Shown one piece after another: positions 52,933 through 62,198 of a stretch of DNA of 64,000 nt. The stretch's first letter is position 1. Every line of letters begins with the position of its first letter. Position numbers and translations under genes: made by a program. This DNA is from CBDCGJ01 sp965216645. Lineage in GTDB: Bacteria; Pseudomonadota; Alphaproteobacteria; GCA-2731375. The stretch is taken from the NCBI GenBank assembly GCA_965216645.1, contig CBDCGJ010000043.1, positions 83,421-147,420 on the forward strand. Direction: 5' to 3'. Below the pieces are notes generated by a model. The model was not told where the DNA came from. It saw nothing but the letters and a program-made list of their open reading frames with translations, and did no database searches.

Positions 52933-54181
52933 ATGAACGACATCGGCACGTCCGCTTCAACCAAGTCATCCCCCGGTCTGGGCGCCGAGTTTTACCCGGT
53001 GCCCGGAGATACCGAAATTCTGTCCGATTGTCTGGCCAGCGTGGCGCGGGTCGCGCCGGTGATCCGCGATCTGGCGCCGCAGGCGGAAGCGGATCGCCAA
53101 TTACCGGGACCATTGCTGGCGGCGCTTCACGGCGAGAAACTGTTTCGCCTACTGCTGCCCGCGGCGTTCGGCGGGGCTGAGGTCAGCCCGCCGGTTTTCG
53201 CGCAAACCATCGAAGCGGTGGCGCGGTTGGATGGCAGCACGGCATGGTGCCTTTGCCAAGGCAATGGCTGCGCCATGGCCGCCGCTTATGCCGAACCGGA
53301 GGTAGCGCGGAAAATTTGGGGTGAGGACCCGCGGGCGGTATTGGCCTGGGGACCGGGCCGGCGGGTGTCGACGGTGCCGGAGGCGGGAGGATATCGCGTC
53401 ACGGCGCACTGGAGCTTTGCCAGCGGTGGCCGTCACGCGACCTGGTTAGGCGGCCATACCTTAATCAAGGAAGCCGACGGCAGCCAGCGGCGCAATCCGG
53501 ACGGCAGCCTCGCCACGCGCACATTGTTGATGCCGCGCGACGCCGTCGAATTTCATTCGGTTTGGAATGTCATCGGCTTACTAGGGACCGGCAGCGACGA
53601 TTACAGCGTCGAGGATCTGTTCGTTCCCGAAGATCATTTGATCGCTTTCGACCAACCCTTCGCACGCCGTCAGGACGGACCGCTCTATCTATTCTCCGGC
53701 ATGAATCTCTACGCGGCCGGTTTCGCCGCCACAGCGATCGGGGATTGCGCAAAGTATGCTGCGCGATTTCCGGACGCTGGCGGATGGAAAGACGCCACGT
53801 CTGGCGAAGCGGGAACTGAAAGACCAAGGTATGACGCAGGCCGAGCTGGCCTCGGCCTGGGCCCGGTTGGCGGGCGCGCGCGCTTTGCTGCACAGCGAAT
53901 TAGTCGATATTTGGCTAAGCGTTTGTCGAGATCGGGAGTTGACCATCGACCAGCGGGTGCGGATCCGGTTGGCGGCGACCCACGCGATCCACGAAGCCAA
54001 GGCCGCGGCCGATACCGCTTACGATTTGGCGGGGGCGACGGCAATCTTCGACGATCAGCCCTTCGCGCGCCGCTTCCGAGATATCCATACCGTAACCCAG
54101 CAGTTACAGGGACGCCGCGGCCATCTTCAGACCGTCGGCGCCTATCTGCTCGGCCATGACGCCGATCAATCGGTGCTGTAG
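52933..54181 (+). pseudogene. Acyl-CoA dehydrogenase-like / flavin-dependent monooxygenase, frameshifted
   Basis: The acyl-CoA dehydrogenase fold: N-terminal helices PVIRDLAPQAEADRQLPGPL, FRLLLPAAFGGAEVSP and the middle domain WSFASGGRHATWLGGHTL are in frame 1. After MNLYAAGFAATAIG the C-terminal helical domain continues in frame 2 (GMTQAELASAWARLAGARAL and AATHAIHEAKAAADTAYDLA) to 54181. Removing one G from 53740-53743 restores a normal protein of about 415 residues. The type 2 C-terminus suggests a two-component monooxygenase (HpaB/DszC-like) rather than a fatty-acid enzyme. Substrate unknown. Confidence 0.87.
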
Positions 54182-54612
54182 GCCGGTAGTCTGAACTTCA
54201 GTTTGCCGTAGTCGTTAATATCGACACCGACCCAGTCCGCCGCATCCGGTAGTGTGGGGAAAACGCGGTAGTTCGTTGGAACTTTTTCGTCCTTGTCGGC
54301 GAGAGCCTGCCAAAGCCGTAGCGCTATGATGGATATCTCATTGTCGCAAACGAGAGCCGATTGAGCGACCTTCGAATTCTTGTCTTCGAATTTTTTTCGG
54401 ATGAAGGATAAAAGGTATTTCTGAATTTCGAACTCCAGAAGATTAAGGTCCGTGTTCGTGTCGAAGACCAGAATTTCGTTGTAAACGGTACGCGGCCGCA
54501 AATTATCGACCAGTTCCGTCATGGCGAGTTTCACCGTGTCCACGCTCACCAATCCGGAGATCCGATAGAAAATGAAACGATGATCGTCAGATATCGCGTA
54601 GGCAATCGGCAT
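54166..54612 (-). CDS. Hypothetical protein, possibly STAS/SpoIIAA-like
   Basis: A 148-residue soluble protein. The start AYAISDDHRFIFYRISGLVS and the alternating helix/strand pattern (VYNEILVFDTNTDLN) recall SpoIIAA/STAS-like small domains found in alphaproteobacteria, but the match is weak and no catalytic residues are evident. It converges on the acyl-CoA dehydrogenase-like gene with a 16-base overlap. Not recognised with confidence. Confidence 0.6.
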   Translation of the reverse strand: MPIAYAISDDHRFIFYRISGLVSVDTVKLAMTELVDNLRPRTVYNEILVFDTNTDLNLLEFEIQKYLLSFIRKKFEDKNSKVAQSALVCDNEISIIALRLWQALADKDEKVPTNYRVFPTLPDAADWVGVDINDYGKLKFRLPAYSTD

Positions 54613-55122
54613 TGATTACCCTTGCAGTCGGTACGAAATGTAGTATGCGTTGTTCGTCATTATTATCGGGTATGCCATATTTCAAGCGTAATATCGATAT
54701 ACAATATATTAGAAGTTTTTAATATACAGATACTAGAATCCAGTATGCCGTGCGCGTCACATGGATTAATCATAACCAAACAGTGTGTCAACATATAATC
54801 ATACTAATATTTGTGTAACTAAATGATTAACAAGACCTGGTGGGTGAATTGAATTAATTCGAGTTTTTCTAAACTTCGATTGAATTTCACAAATCAAATC
54901 AGTTGCGAATGTTGGCTCAGGGGCCTCCGGAAAAGTCGATATATTCAGGGTATAAAACGTATTATATACTAAGAAAGATAGAAAATCTGCATTTATAGAC
55001 ATGGATGTTCTGTTTATGTATCATAAATATACCAATTTTGTTTTGTATTATTAGAAAAGCGTAATGTTATGCGTCAAAATGACCCGAAAAAAATATACCT
55101 CTAATTCAATACCGGGTAGAAT

Positions 55123-55320
55123 ATGGTTAATAGGTTCCGGCCCAGGCCCGCCCTTGCCAACTTTGTGTTGTGTAACAGTCTGGTGTCCAGCGGCATTACC
55201 GTTTTTTTCGCGTGGCTTGGCGCTTGTTCAAACGGGCCAGTCCAATCTCCGAATTGGGTTCAAATAGGAGGCGGCGGTCTATCTCGTACCGTCAAACGTA
55301 ACCATTTCCAATACCGATGA
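55123..55320 (+). CDS. Possible small lipoprotein-like frame in the AT-rich stretch
   Basis: A 65-residue frame: basic n-region, hydrophobic VLCNSLVSSGITVFFAW, then LGACS, which fits a lipobox with Cys as the modified residue. It has a weak GGGTAG-type ribosome site and no recognised homologous motif. It may be spurious or the remnant of an exported protein. Confidence 0.2.
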   Translation: MVNRFRPRPALANFVLCNSLVSSGITVFFAWLGACSNGPVQSPNWVQIGGGGLSRTVKRNHFQYR

Positions 55321-55595
55321 GCGCCGCGTTCCAAATCTATACCTGAGAACTTGCGTTTCGATGCTATTCGTCACGCTTTTATTGGCAGACCATTACCGTC
55401 AGGATAGGCGAGGTTATCTTTCTCAATAATAGCGATAACGTAGTTAGGCTTTATCGTCATGCCGATAGACGGTTCGCTCGCAGGCATACCCGCTCGATCC
55501 GGATTAGGGGAACGATCGTATTTCAGTAGTATTAACGAAAACTAAATATTGAAATCCGACTATAAGTAAAACATCAATTACTGATTTACGGTATA

Positions 55596-55625
55596 TTAAC
55601 CATGTCCGCCGTCGGTGTTAACCAT
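55596..55625 (+). promoter_or_regulatory. Paired CtrA-like boxes upstream of algD
   Basis: TTAACCAT occurs exactly twice, at 55596-55603 and 55618-55625 (22-base period, same face of the helix), with a related TTAACCAG at 55707-55714. TTAACCAT is the CtrA half-site. It lies about 240 bases upstream of algD. Confidence 0.5.
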
Positions 55626-55860
55626 CTAAATATCTAATTTTAAAGAGATAAAAAGGTATGGATAATATTCGAAAATTTGCCTAAAATTCTCGACAAATGT
55701 TTTTTGTTAACCAGTTTTATTTTAATGGATTTGGTTTATATTTTGTTTTCGATGATCGACCGCAATGGTTGGTAAATAAACTAAATCTAATCTTAACATT
55801 ACTTGAATGGCTTGATGTAACAGTACGGCTTCGGCTTGAGGTAGAGGATAGTAGCGTAAA

Positions 55861-57186
55861 ATGAAAGTGTCGATTTTTGGTGCGGGTTATGTCGGCGTTG
55901 TATCCGCCGCCTGCCTCGCGAATGACGGCCATGACGTGATTGCGGTCGATCCCAACGAGGAAAAAGTCAATCAAATCAATCAAGCACGTAGCCCGATCAT
56001 CGAGCAGGATCTGCCGGAACTCATCGAAAAGGCGGTTAACGACGGCAAACTGGCTGCAACCACGGATTACCGCGAAGGGTTGGCGAAAAGTTCCTTGAGC
56101 TACATCTGCGTGGGCACGCCGAGCCATCCGAATGGCGAGCTCAATCTCGATTACATCGAATTGACCTGCGAGCAGATCGGCGGCGTACTAGCGGAAAAAA
56201 ACGATTTTCACAGTGTCGTCGTGCGGAGCACCATGTTGCCCGGCACCATCAATGACAAGGTTGTTCCTATATTGGAAGGATCGTCCGGCAAACAGGCCGG
56301 TCGGGATTTCGGCGTCGCCGTCTATCCCGAATTCCTACGCGAAGGCAATGCCATACACGATTATTACAATTCAGCCGTTAAAGTATTCGGCACCAACGAC
56401 AATCGGGTGCTGGAAAACCTGCGGGAGTTGAACGAAGCGGTGCCGAGTCGCGAGATACATTGTTCGCCCGGTACGGCGGAAGCAGTGAAATATGCCAACA
56501 ATGCCTGGCATGCGACGAAAATCTCCTTCGCCAACGAAATTGGCGCGATCTGCAAATCCAAGGGGATCGACAGCCACGAGGTGATGCAGGTCGTTTGCGC
56601 CGACGACCGCTTGAATATCTCCTCGACTTATATGCGTCCAGGCTTTGCCTATGGCGGCTCCTGCCTGCCGAAAGATCTGCGGGCGATCTGCGACCGGGCG
56701 AAGAAAACCGACGTGGATATCCCCATGCTGAACGGTGTTCTTTCGACCAACAATGTGCAGATCGAGCGGGTTGTGGAGAAAGTGCGGCAACTCTGCGGCG
56801 AAAACCGCAAAATCGGACTGTTCGGCTTGGCATTCAAGTTCGGTACGGACGATCTGCGCGAAAGCCCAACCGTGGCCTTGGCCGAGCGTTTGATCGGCAA
56901 GGGCTATGAGGTCCGGTTCTACGATCGAAACATTGTCATCGATCAGCTTACCGGTACGAATTTCCAGTTCATTACCAATAGACTAAATCATTTTCCTGAA
57001 CTGGCGATGGAGTCCAAGGAAGAACTGCTGGAGCATTGCGATGTGGTCGTGGTCGCCAACAACGATCCCGACTTCAAGCAAATGGTCAAAAAAGCGGTCG
57101 AAGAAATGAAAAAACCGGTTGTCGATTTGGTTCGGGTGGATGCCGAACTGACAACGGATGGAACCTATCACGGTCTGTATTGGTAG
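55861..57186 (+). CDS. algD: GDP-mannose 6-dehydrogenase (AlgD-like)
   Basis: A 441-residue UDP-glucose/GDP-mannose dehydrogenase. It makes GDP-mannuronate, the monomer donor of alginate. Rossmann motif MKVSIFGAGYVGVVSAACLA starts it; YICVGTPSHPNGELNLDYIE follows; the catalytic Cys is C268 in FAYGGSCLPKD, the exact position in Pseudomonas AlgD. Overall residues resemble AlgD far more than UDP-glucose dehydrogenase, e.g. NVWHA-like NAWHATKISFANEIG. The start follows a GAGG-type site. It heads the right-hand exopolysaccharide genes. Confidence 0.93.
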   Translation: MKVSIFGAGYVGVVSAACLANDGHDVIAVDPNEEKVNQINQARSPIIEQDLPELIEKAVNDGKLAATTDYREGLAKSSLSYICVGTPSHPNGELNLDYIELTCEQIGGVLAEKNDFHSVVVRSTMLPGTINDKVVPILEGSSGKQAGRDFGVAVYPEFLREGNAIHDYYNSAVKVFGTNDNRVLENLRELNEAVPSREIHCSPGTAEAVKYANNAWHATKISFANEIGAICKSKGIDSHEVMQVVCADDRLNISSTYMRPGFAYGGSCLPKDLRAICDRAKKTDVDIPMLNGVLSTNNVQIERVVEKVRQLCGENRKIGLFGLAFKFGTDDLRESPTVALAERLIGKGYEVRFYDRNIVIDQLTGTNFQFITNRLNHFPELAMESKEELLEHCDVVVVANNDPDFKQMVKKAVEEMKKPVVDLVRVDAELTTDGTYHGLYW

Positions 57187-57238
57187 CGGAACGAAAGAGG
57201 GCAAGGATTGCTGCCGATCCAATTGAAATTTCTAGTTG

Positions 57239-58774
57239 GTGAGTACATTGTTGAAAAAAGTAAATGACATTCGAATTTTGCCTGTAATTCTTTGCGGTGG
57301 CGCCGGTAAACGGCTATGGCCGGTATCCAGGCAACAGTCCCCAAAGCAATTTCAGACCTTCTTTGGCGAGGAGTCCCTATTCCAGCACACCATTCGCCGT
57401 GTGGGGCACGCCGAATTGGAATCGCCCTGGCTGGTTGCCGGCGAATCCCAGATCGCCATGCTCGAAAAGCAGCTGGCGCAGGCGGGTGTGAGCGATTACC
57501 GGATCGTCGCCGAACCCATGGCCAAGAATACCGCGCCGGCGATTGCCCTGGCGGCGCATGCCATCGTCTCGGAGGTTGACGATGGGATCATGTTGGTCTT
57601 GCCGTCCGATCATTTTGTCGGCGACGTCGACATGTTCCATCAGGCGATCGAGCAAGCCGCGCCTGCGGCGGCGGAAGGAAAGTTGGTTACGTTCGGCATT
57701 ACCGCCAAACATCCGGCGACCGGCTATGGCTACATTCGAGCCGGTGCGCCGGTCGATGCGGACAATGGCATCTACGAAGTCGCGCGTTTTATCGAGAAAC
57801 CGGATGCTGAAACCGCTGAAAAACTGATCGACGACGGCGATTGCTACTGGAACGCGGGCATATTCATGTTCCGCGCCTCTGCCTATCTTCAGGCATTGCA
57901 GGAGCATGCGCCGGCGATGGCCGATTTAGTCGCCCGCGCCTATGAACTCCGGCGCAAGTCGGACAACCATCATTTCTTCAATGAAAGCGTATTCGCGGCC
58001 ATTGAGGGCGACTCCGTCGATTATGCGGTGTTCGAGCACGCTCAGAATGTGGTCGTCCATCCGGTGGCGTTGCCTTGGAACGACCTCGGGTCCTGGGGAT
58101 CCGTTTGGGCCGTGCAAGAGCATGACGAAGATGGAAACTATCTCGACGGCAATTGCCGGGCCATCGATACCCAAAACACCTATGTGCGCGGCAACGGACG
58201 TTTGGTTGCAACCGTCGGCGTGTCCGATTTGGTCATTGTTGACACCAAAGACACGTTGTTGATTTGCGACCGCAACCGATCGGAAAACGTAAAGCACCTC
58301 GTCGAAGAGCTTGAAAAGGACGGCGAGGAGATCGCGACCAAGTCGACGGATAAAGTCGTCCGTCCCTGGGGCGCCTTCGACAGCATGACGACGGGCTCAC
58401 GCCATCAGGTCAAAAACATCATCGTGGAACCGGGCAAGTCGTTGTCCCTGCAGATGCATTATCATCGGGCTGAGCATTGGATCGTGGTCTCCGGGACAGC
58501 TAAAATCACGATTAACGAAGATGTTTTTCTAGCTCATGAAGGCGACAGCGCGTTCATCCCGATCGCCGCGGTGCATCGACTGGAAAATCCGGGGCAAATC
58601 CCGCTGCATATCATCGAAGTACAGATTGGCGATTATCTGGGCGAGGACGATATCGTCCGCTTGGAAGACGATTTTGGCCGCGTCGAAGCGCAGATGCCGG
58701 AACCGGCCAACTTCGCCGCGCCGGTCAACGCACCACTGGCGCGGCGGCGTGCGGTGGGTCAGGGTTATAACTGA
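57239..58774 (+). CDS. algA: Mannose-1-phosphate guanylyltransferase / mannose-6-phosphate isomerase (AlgA-like)
   Basis: A bifunctional, cytosolic type II enzyme of about 511 residues. The guanylyltransferase domain has LPVILCGGAGKRLWPVSR and the PKQF signature, plus RFIEKPDAETA. The C-terminal cupin is the isomerase, with MHYHRAEHWIVVSGTA and the pair of His ligands. It supplies GDP-mannose to AlgD. Starts with GTG 57239 or TTG 57236/57251 are all possible. The gap after algD is about 50 bp, supporting one operon. Confidence 0.93.
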   Translation: MSTLLKKVNDIRILPVILCGGAGKRLWPVSRQQSPKQFQTFFGEESLFQHTIRRVGHAELESPWLVAGESQIAMLEKQLAQAGVSDYRIVAEPMAKNTAPAIALAAHAIVSEVDDGIMLVLPSDHFVGDVDMFHQAIEQAAPAAAEGKLVTFGITAKHPATGYGYIRAGAPVDADNGIYEVARFIEKPDAETAEKLIDDGDCYWNAGIFMFRASAYLQALQEHAPAMADLVARAYELRRKSDNHHFFNESVFAAIEGDSVDYAVFEHAQNVVVHPVALPWNDLGSWGSVWAVQEHDEDGNYLDGNCRAIDTQNTYVRGNGRLVATVGVSDLVIVDTKDTLLICDRNRSENVKHLVEELEKDGEEIATKSTDKVVRPWGAFDSMTTGSRHQVKNIIVEPGKSLSLQMHYHRAEHWIVVSGTAKITINEDVFLAHEGDSAFIPIAAVHRLENPGQIPLHIIEVQIGDYLGEDDIVRLEDDFGRVEAQMPEPANFAAPVNAPLARRRAVGQGYN

Positions 58775-58878
58775 TGCGTTAAGGACCCTCGAGCCCGGTG
58801 GCGACGAAACATGCCCGGTTCGACGGATTTAGTAGGAGAGAGTGGTGATCGTTTGTCTGCTCTCTAGTTAGGTTGACG

Positions 58879-61800
58879 ATGTTTCGATTGTTTGTTCGCC
58901 AGCTGTCCTGCGCTGCGATCGCCGTCGGACTGCTTGCGCCGGGTGGCGCGACGGCGTCGACCGACCTCCTGTTTGCGCGTCCGCCCATCGCCGATTACGG
59001 TCGCTTATGCCGAGGATCGCCGCCGCCCGACCCGTTCCGGCTGGCGGAAACCTCGAAGCCGCCGGCGAAGGTGGAGTCCCTATCCGCGGAGAAGCAGTTC
59101 GCCTGGGCGCTGATCTTCGTAAGAGGACAGGCCGGTATTCCCGCCGATCACGAACAAGCGGTGTCGATCCTTCGCCGGTTGCACCGCCATGGAAGCAGGA
59201 CTGCCGTTAGGGCCGGTTACGAGCTTGCAAGGCTGCTTCTTAATAGCGAGCAGATTAAACGCGATCCGCCGGCGGCGCTCGAGATACTCCGCGACTTGGC
59301 CGGCCGGGGGCATGTTCCCGCCGCATATCTCCTCGCGGAAATCTACGATCTCGGGGAGTTGGTGTCATCGGATCCGGAGGAAGCCGAACATTGGTACCGC
59401 TTTGCGAGCGGAAGCGGTCATGCGACATCGACCTTGGCGCTGCATCGCCTACTAGCGAAAAGCGAGCGTCAGAACGATGGTGAGATTGCCGATTATTTTC
59501 TGAAACTGGCCCAAATCCAATTGCTTGAGCAGGTCGGTCGCGGCCATTGCGGCGCGGTGTTTCAGATCGGCAAGCTGCTTCAACGCAACGCCCGCCAACA
59601 GGAACATATCGACGCGGCGATCGCCTGGTATGAGGCGGCGGCGGCCGGCCATCACCGAAGCGCCATACAAACCTTGGCGGCGATCTACCGTGCCGGCCGG
59701 ATCGTTCCTCGGGATCCGGTCAAATCGGCAAGCTGGACGATGAAGGCGGCCAAAATCGGCGATATCAATTCGATGTATCATGCCGGCGTGAACCATTTGC
59801 GAGGTCTTGGCGTTGCGGCCGACCTGGCCAATGCGCGCCGTTGGCTGAAGCTTGCGGGGCGGAGCGGTCACTTCAGAGCGATCAAGGTTCTGCTCAAAAC
59901 ACCGGATTTATTGGAGACGTCTCAGGAGCGTCTTGCTTGGCTGGAGTACGCCACGCAACACCGGCGCGCCGATGGCGAGGTCCATTATTTGATGGCCAAA
60001 TTTCTGGCGGAATCGACGCCTCACGGCGATGCGTCGACGGTGGATGCCTATCGGGAGGCGGCGTTGCGCGGTCATCCCGCGGGGCTATACGCCTATGGCC
60101 GTCATTTGTCCCGCGTCGGTAAGAAAGAGCGGGCGCTCGATTTTCTAAGATTGTCGGCGCGTGCGCATCATGACGCCGCGTCCCGTCGTCTTGCTTCGAT
60201 GTATCAATGCGGCCTCGGAACCGCACCGGAATCTGAGAAATCGCTTTACTGGCTCAACCACGCGGCGCGGTACGGCCGGCCATGGGCGGCATTGGCCCTG
60301 GCTCAGCGCCATATTCTTGCCGATGGCGAGGAAGACCGGCGGAAGTTTTTTCATTTCGCGGGGCAGGCGGCGGATGCCGGGCATCCGCTTGCCATCGCCC
60401 TTATGCATCTTAGTTTCCGCCATGGCATTGGCACGGCGCGGGATGAGGAACAGGCGGCGGTGTGGAAACAACGACTTCTGTCCGATCAAGCCGCGGAACT
60501 GGAAGGCCTCCACCATCTGGCGAACGCCTATCTGAACGGCCGCTATGTGGCGAGGGATGTCGAGACCGGTTTGTCCTATCTTCGCCAAGCCGCGGATGGC
60601 GGTCACCGCGAGGCGCAGAAACAAGTTCTCAAGCATGCGGCGAAAGGCCGCTTCGAACGCGATTCGGACGGTGCCCGCGCCCAGAGATATCAATTCGGTG
60701 TCGCGAGTAAAGGCGACCTGCTGCTGACGCGGGAACGGTTGTTTGCTTTCGATCACTCGCCGGACGCCAAAACCTGGTCGAGCAAGGCGGAAGTCGAGCT
60801 GCGCGAAACCGCGCTAAATGGCGATGTTCGATCTTCCGCGGCGTTGGCGCGTTATTATCAGAACGAGAAGGAAGACCGCGGCGCGGCAGAATATTGGGCG
60901 GATTGGGCGATCCAAACCGCCGAATGCAGCCCGACGGATCTGCTGGCGGTGGCTGAGCTCTTCCGCGACGGTATCGGTGTCGACGCGGACCCGAGACGGG
61001 CCCTGGCCTGGTTGGAACGGGCCGAGAGAGCCGAACCGATCTGGCCGCGCCAGCGTTTTGAAATCGGCCGGGTAATGGCGGCGTTTCCCAACAGCGGCGC
61101 CCTTCACGAACGCGCTTTCCAACATCTTCAATCGGCGGGACGCGCGGGTTACAGCCCGGCCTTCAGCCAGCTTAGCCGATTGGCGGAAAACGGTTGGCCG
61201 CCGGCGGTGAAGTTCGGCGACAGACGCTATTGGCTGGAAATGGCCGCCGGCACGGAAGACATCGACGCCATTGTCGAGTTGGCGCGTCTGGACCTTGCGT
61301 CGCCCGAAGATGCGCGGAAAGCTGCCGCTCTTGTCAGACTAAAGTCATTGGCGGACCGGGGAAACAGCGCGGCCTTGCATACCTTGGCGGCCTATTTCTT
61401 GAAGCATTCTTCTTCGCCCGAGGATGCGCAACAGGCCCGCCGGTATCTTTTGTCCGCGTTCGAAGCCGGTGACCTTCGGGCGGGGATAAAACTGGCCCAA
61501 GCCTATCTTCGCGACGGCAGTCTCTTGTTCGACCGCGAGGCTGGCATAACCGTCCTTACGGAAATCCAAAAAGTTCCAGTGACTGACAAGAACGACATTT
61601 ATGAAGTCGGCCGCTTGCACCGGCTGGCGGGAGATCCTGAGCGAGCCGAACGTTGGCTCCTCGGTGCCGCGAAGCGCGGTAATCCCCGCGCGATGCGGGA
61701 GATCGCCGACAGCATGGTGAAATCCACCGCGAGCGAAGACGACAAACGTAAAGCGATTGCCTGGCTGGAGCGGGCGGCGGCGGCGGGTGATGTCCGGGCC

Positions 61801-62178
61801 TTGGCCAAAATGGCCAGATTGAAGCATTCCATGGCGCGTACCGCGGAACAGAAAGAAGCGGCCATGGCATTATTCGAGCAGGCGGCGGAGCGCGGCGACA
61901 AGGAATCGGCCGCTTTCATACGCCAATTGCAAATGCGCGAGATTTATCGGAGCAAAAACCCGACCTTGATTTTCCAAACCCTACAGAAAGCCGCGGATGA
62001 GGGCGATGTGGTCGCCATGTTCGATCTTGGTACCGCCTACGCGGCCGGCAGCGGGGTCCGGCAAGACCGCGACCGGGCGAGGGTTTGGCTGCAAAGAGCG
62101 GCCGACGCCGGAAATCCGCGCGCAGCCAGCTTGATAAAGAAACTTCGGGCCTACGGATTCCTTGACGTTACAAAGTAA
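58879..62178 (+). CDS. Very large secreted Sel1-repeat (SLR) protein
   Basis: A 1,099-residue periplasmic protein. A signal peptide (FVRQLSCAAIAVGLLAPGGATA) is followed by many tandem Sel1-like repeats of about 36 residues, with the A-x-Y/W, AAxxGxxxA pattern, e.g. ALEILRDLAGRGHVPAAYLL, ARRWLKLAGRSGHFRAIKVL and ARVWLQRAADAGNPRAASLI. Known AlgK is an SLR lipoprotein of alginate export but is under half this size and lipid-anchored; no lipobox is seen here. Position after algD-algA suggests a scaffold in polysaccharide assembly. Many repeats have diverged. Confidence 0.85.
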   Translation: MFRLFVRQLSCAAIAVGLLAPGGATASTDLLFARPPIADYGRLCRGSPPPDPFRLAETSKPPAKVESLSAEKQFAWALIFVRGQAGIPADHEQAVSILRRLHRHGSRTAVRAGYELARLLLNSEQIKRDPPAALEILRDLAGRGHVPAAYLLAEIYDLGELVSSDPEEAEHWYRFASGSGHATSTLALHRLLAKSERQNDGEIADYFLKLAQIQLLEQVGRGHCGAVFQIGKLLQRNARQQEHIDAAIAWYEAAAAGHHRSAIQTLAAIYRAGRIVPRDPVKSASWTMKAAKIGDINSMYHAGVNHLRGLGVAADLANARRWLKLAGRSGHFRAIKVLLKTPDLLETSQERLAWLEYATQHRRADGEVHYLMAKFLAESTPHGDASTVDAYREAALRGHPAGLYAYGRHLSRVGKKERALDFLRLSARAHHDAASRRLASMYQCGLGTAPESEKSLYWLNHAARYGRPWAALALAQRHILADGEEDRRKFFHFAGQAADAGHPLAIALMHLSFRHGIGTARDEEQAAVWKQRLLSDQAAELEGLHHLANAYLNGRYVARDVETGLSYLRQAADGGHREAQKQVLKHAAKGRFERDSDGARAQRYQFGVASKGDLLLTRERLFAFDHSPDAKTWSSKAEVELRETALNGDVRSSAALARYYQNEKEDRGAAEYWADWAIQTAECSPTDLLAVAELFRDGIGVDADPRRALAWLERAERAEPIWPRQRFEIGRVMAAFPNSGALHERAFQHLQSAGRAGYSPAFSQLSRLAENGWPPAVKFGDRRYWLEMAAGTEDIDAIVELARLDLASPEDARKAAALVRLKSLADRGNSAALHTLAAYFLKHSSSPEDAQQARRYLLSAFEAGDLRAGIKLAQAYLRDGSLLFDREAGITVLTEIQKVPVTDKNDIYEVGRLHRLAGDPERAERWLLGAAKRGNPRAMREIADSMVKSTASEDDKRKAIAWLERAAAAGDVRALAKMARLKHSMARTAEQKEAAMALFEQAAERGDKESAAFIRQLQMREIYRSKNPTLIFQTLQKAADEGDVVAMFDLGTAYAAGSGVRQDRDRARVWLQRAADAGNPRAASLIKKLRAYGFLDVTK

Positions 62179-62198
62179 GCCCTGAAACGGCGGCGGGC

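Larger units (their letters stand above)
54613..55860. other. AT-rich stretch without a convincing gene
   Basis: This 1,248-bp gap is clearly richer in A and T than the flanks. Short frames exist on both strands (for example 54799-55002 minus, 55064-55267 and 55123-55320 plus), none with good ribosome sites or known motifs. It contains two CtrA-like boxes near the right end (55596-55625) and a tiny frame MDNIRKFA at 55658-55684 after AAAAGG. It may hold the algD promoter and perhaps remnants of acquired DNA. Confidence 0.8.
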
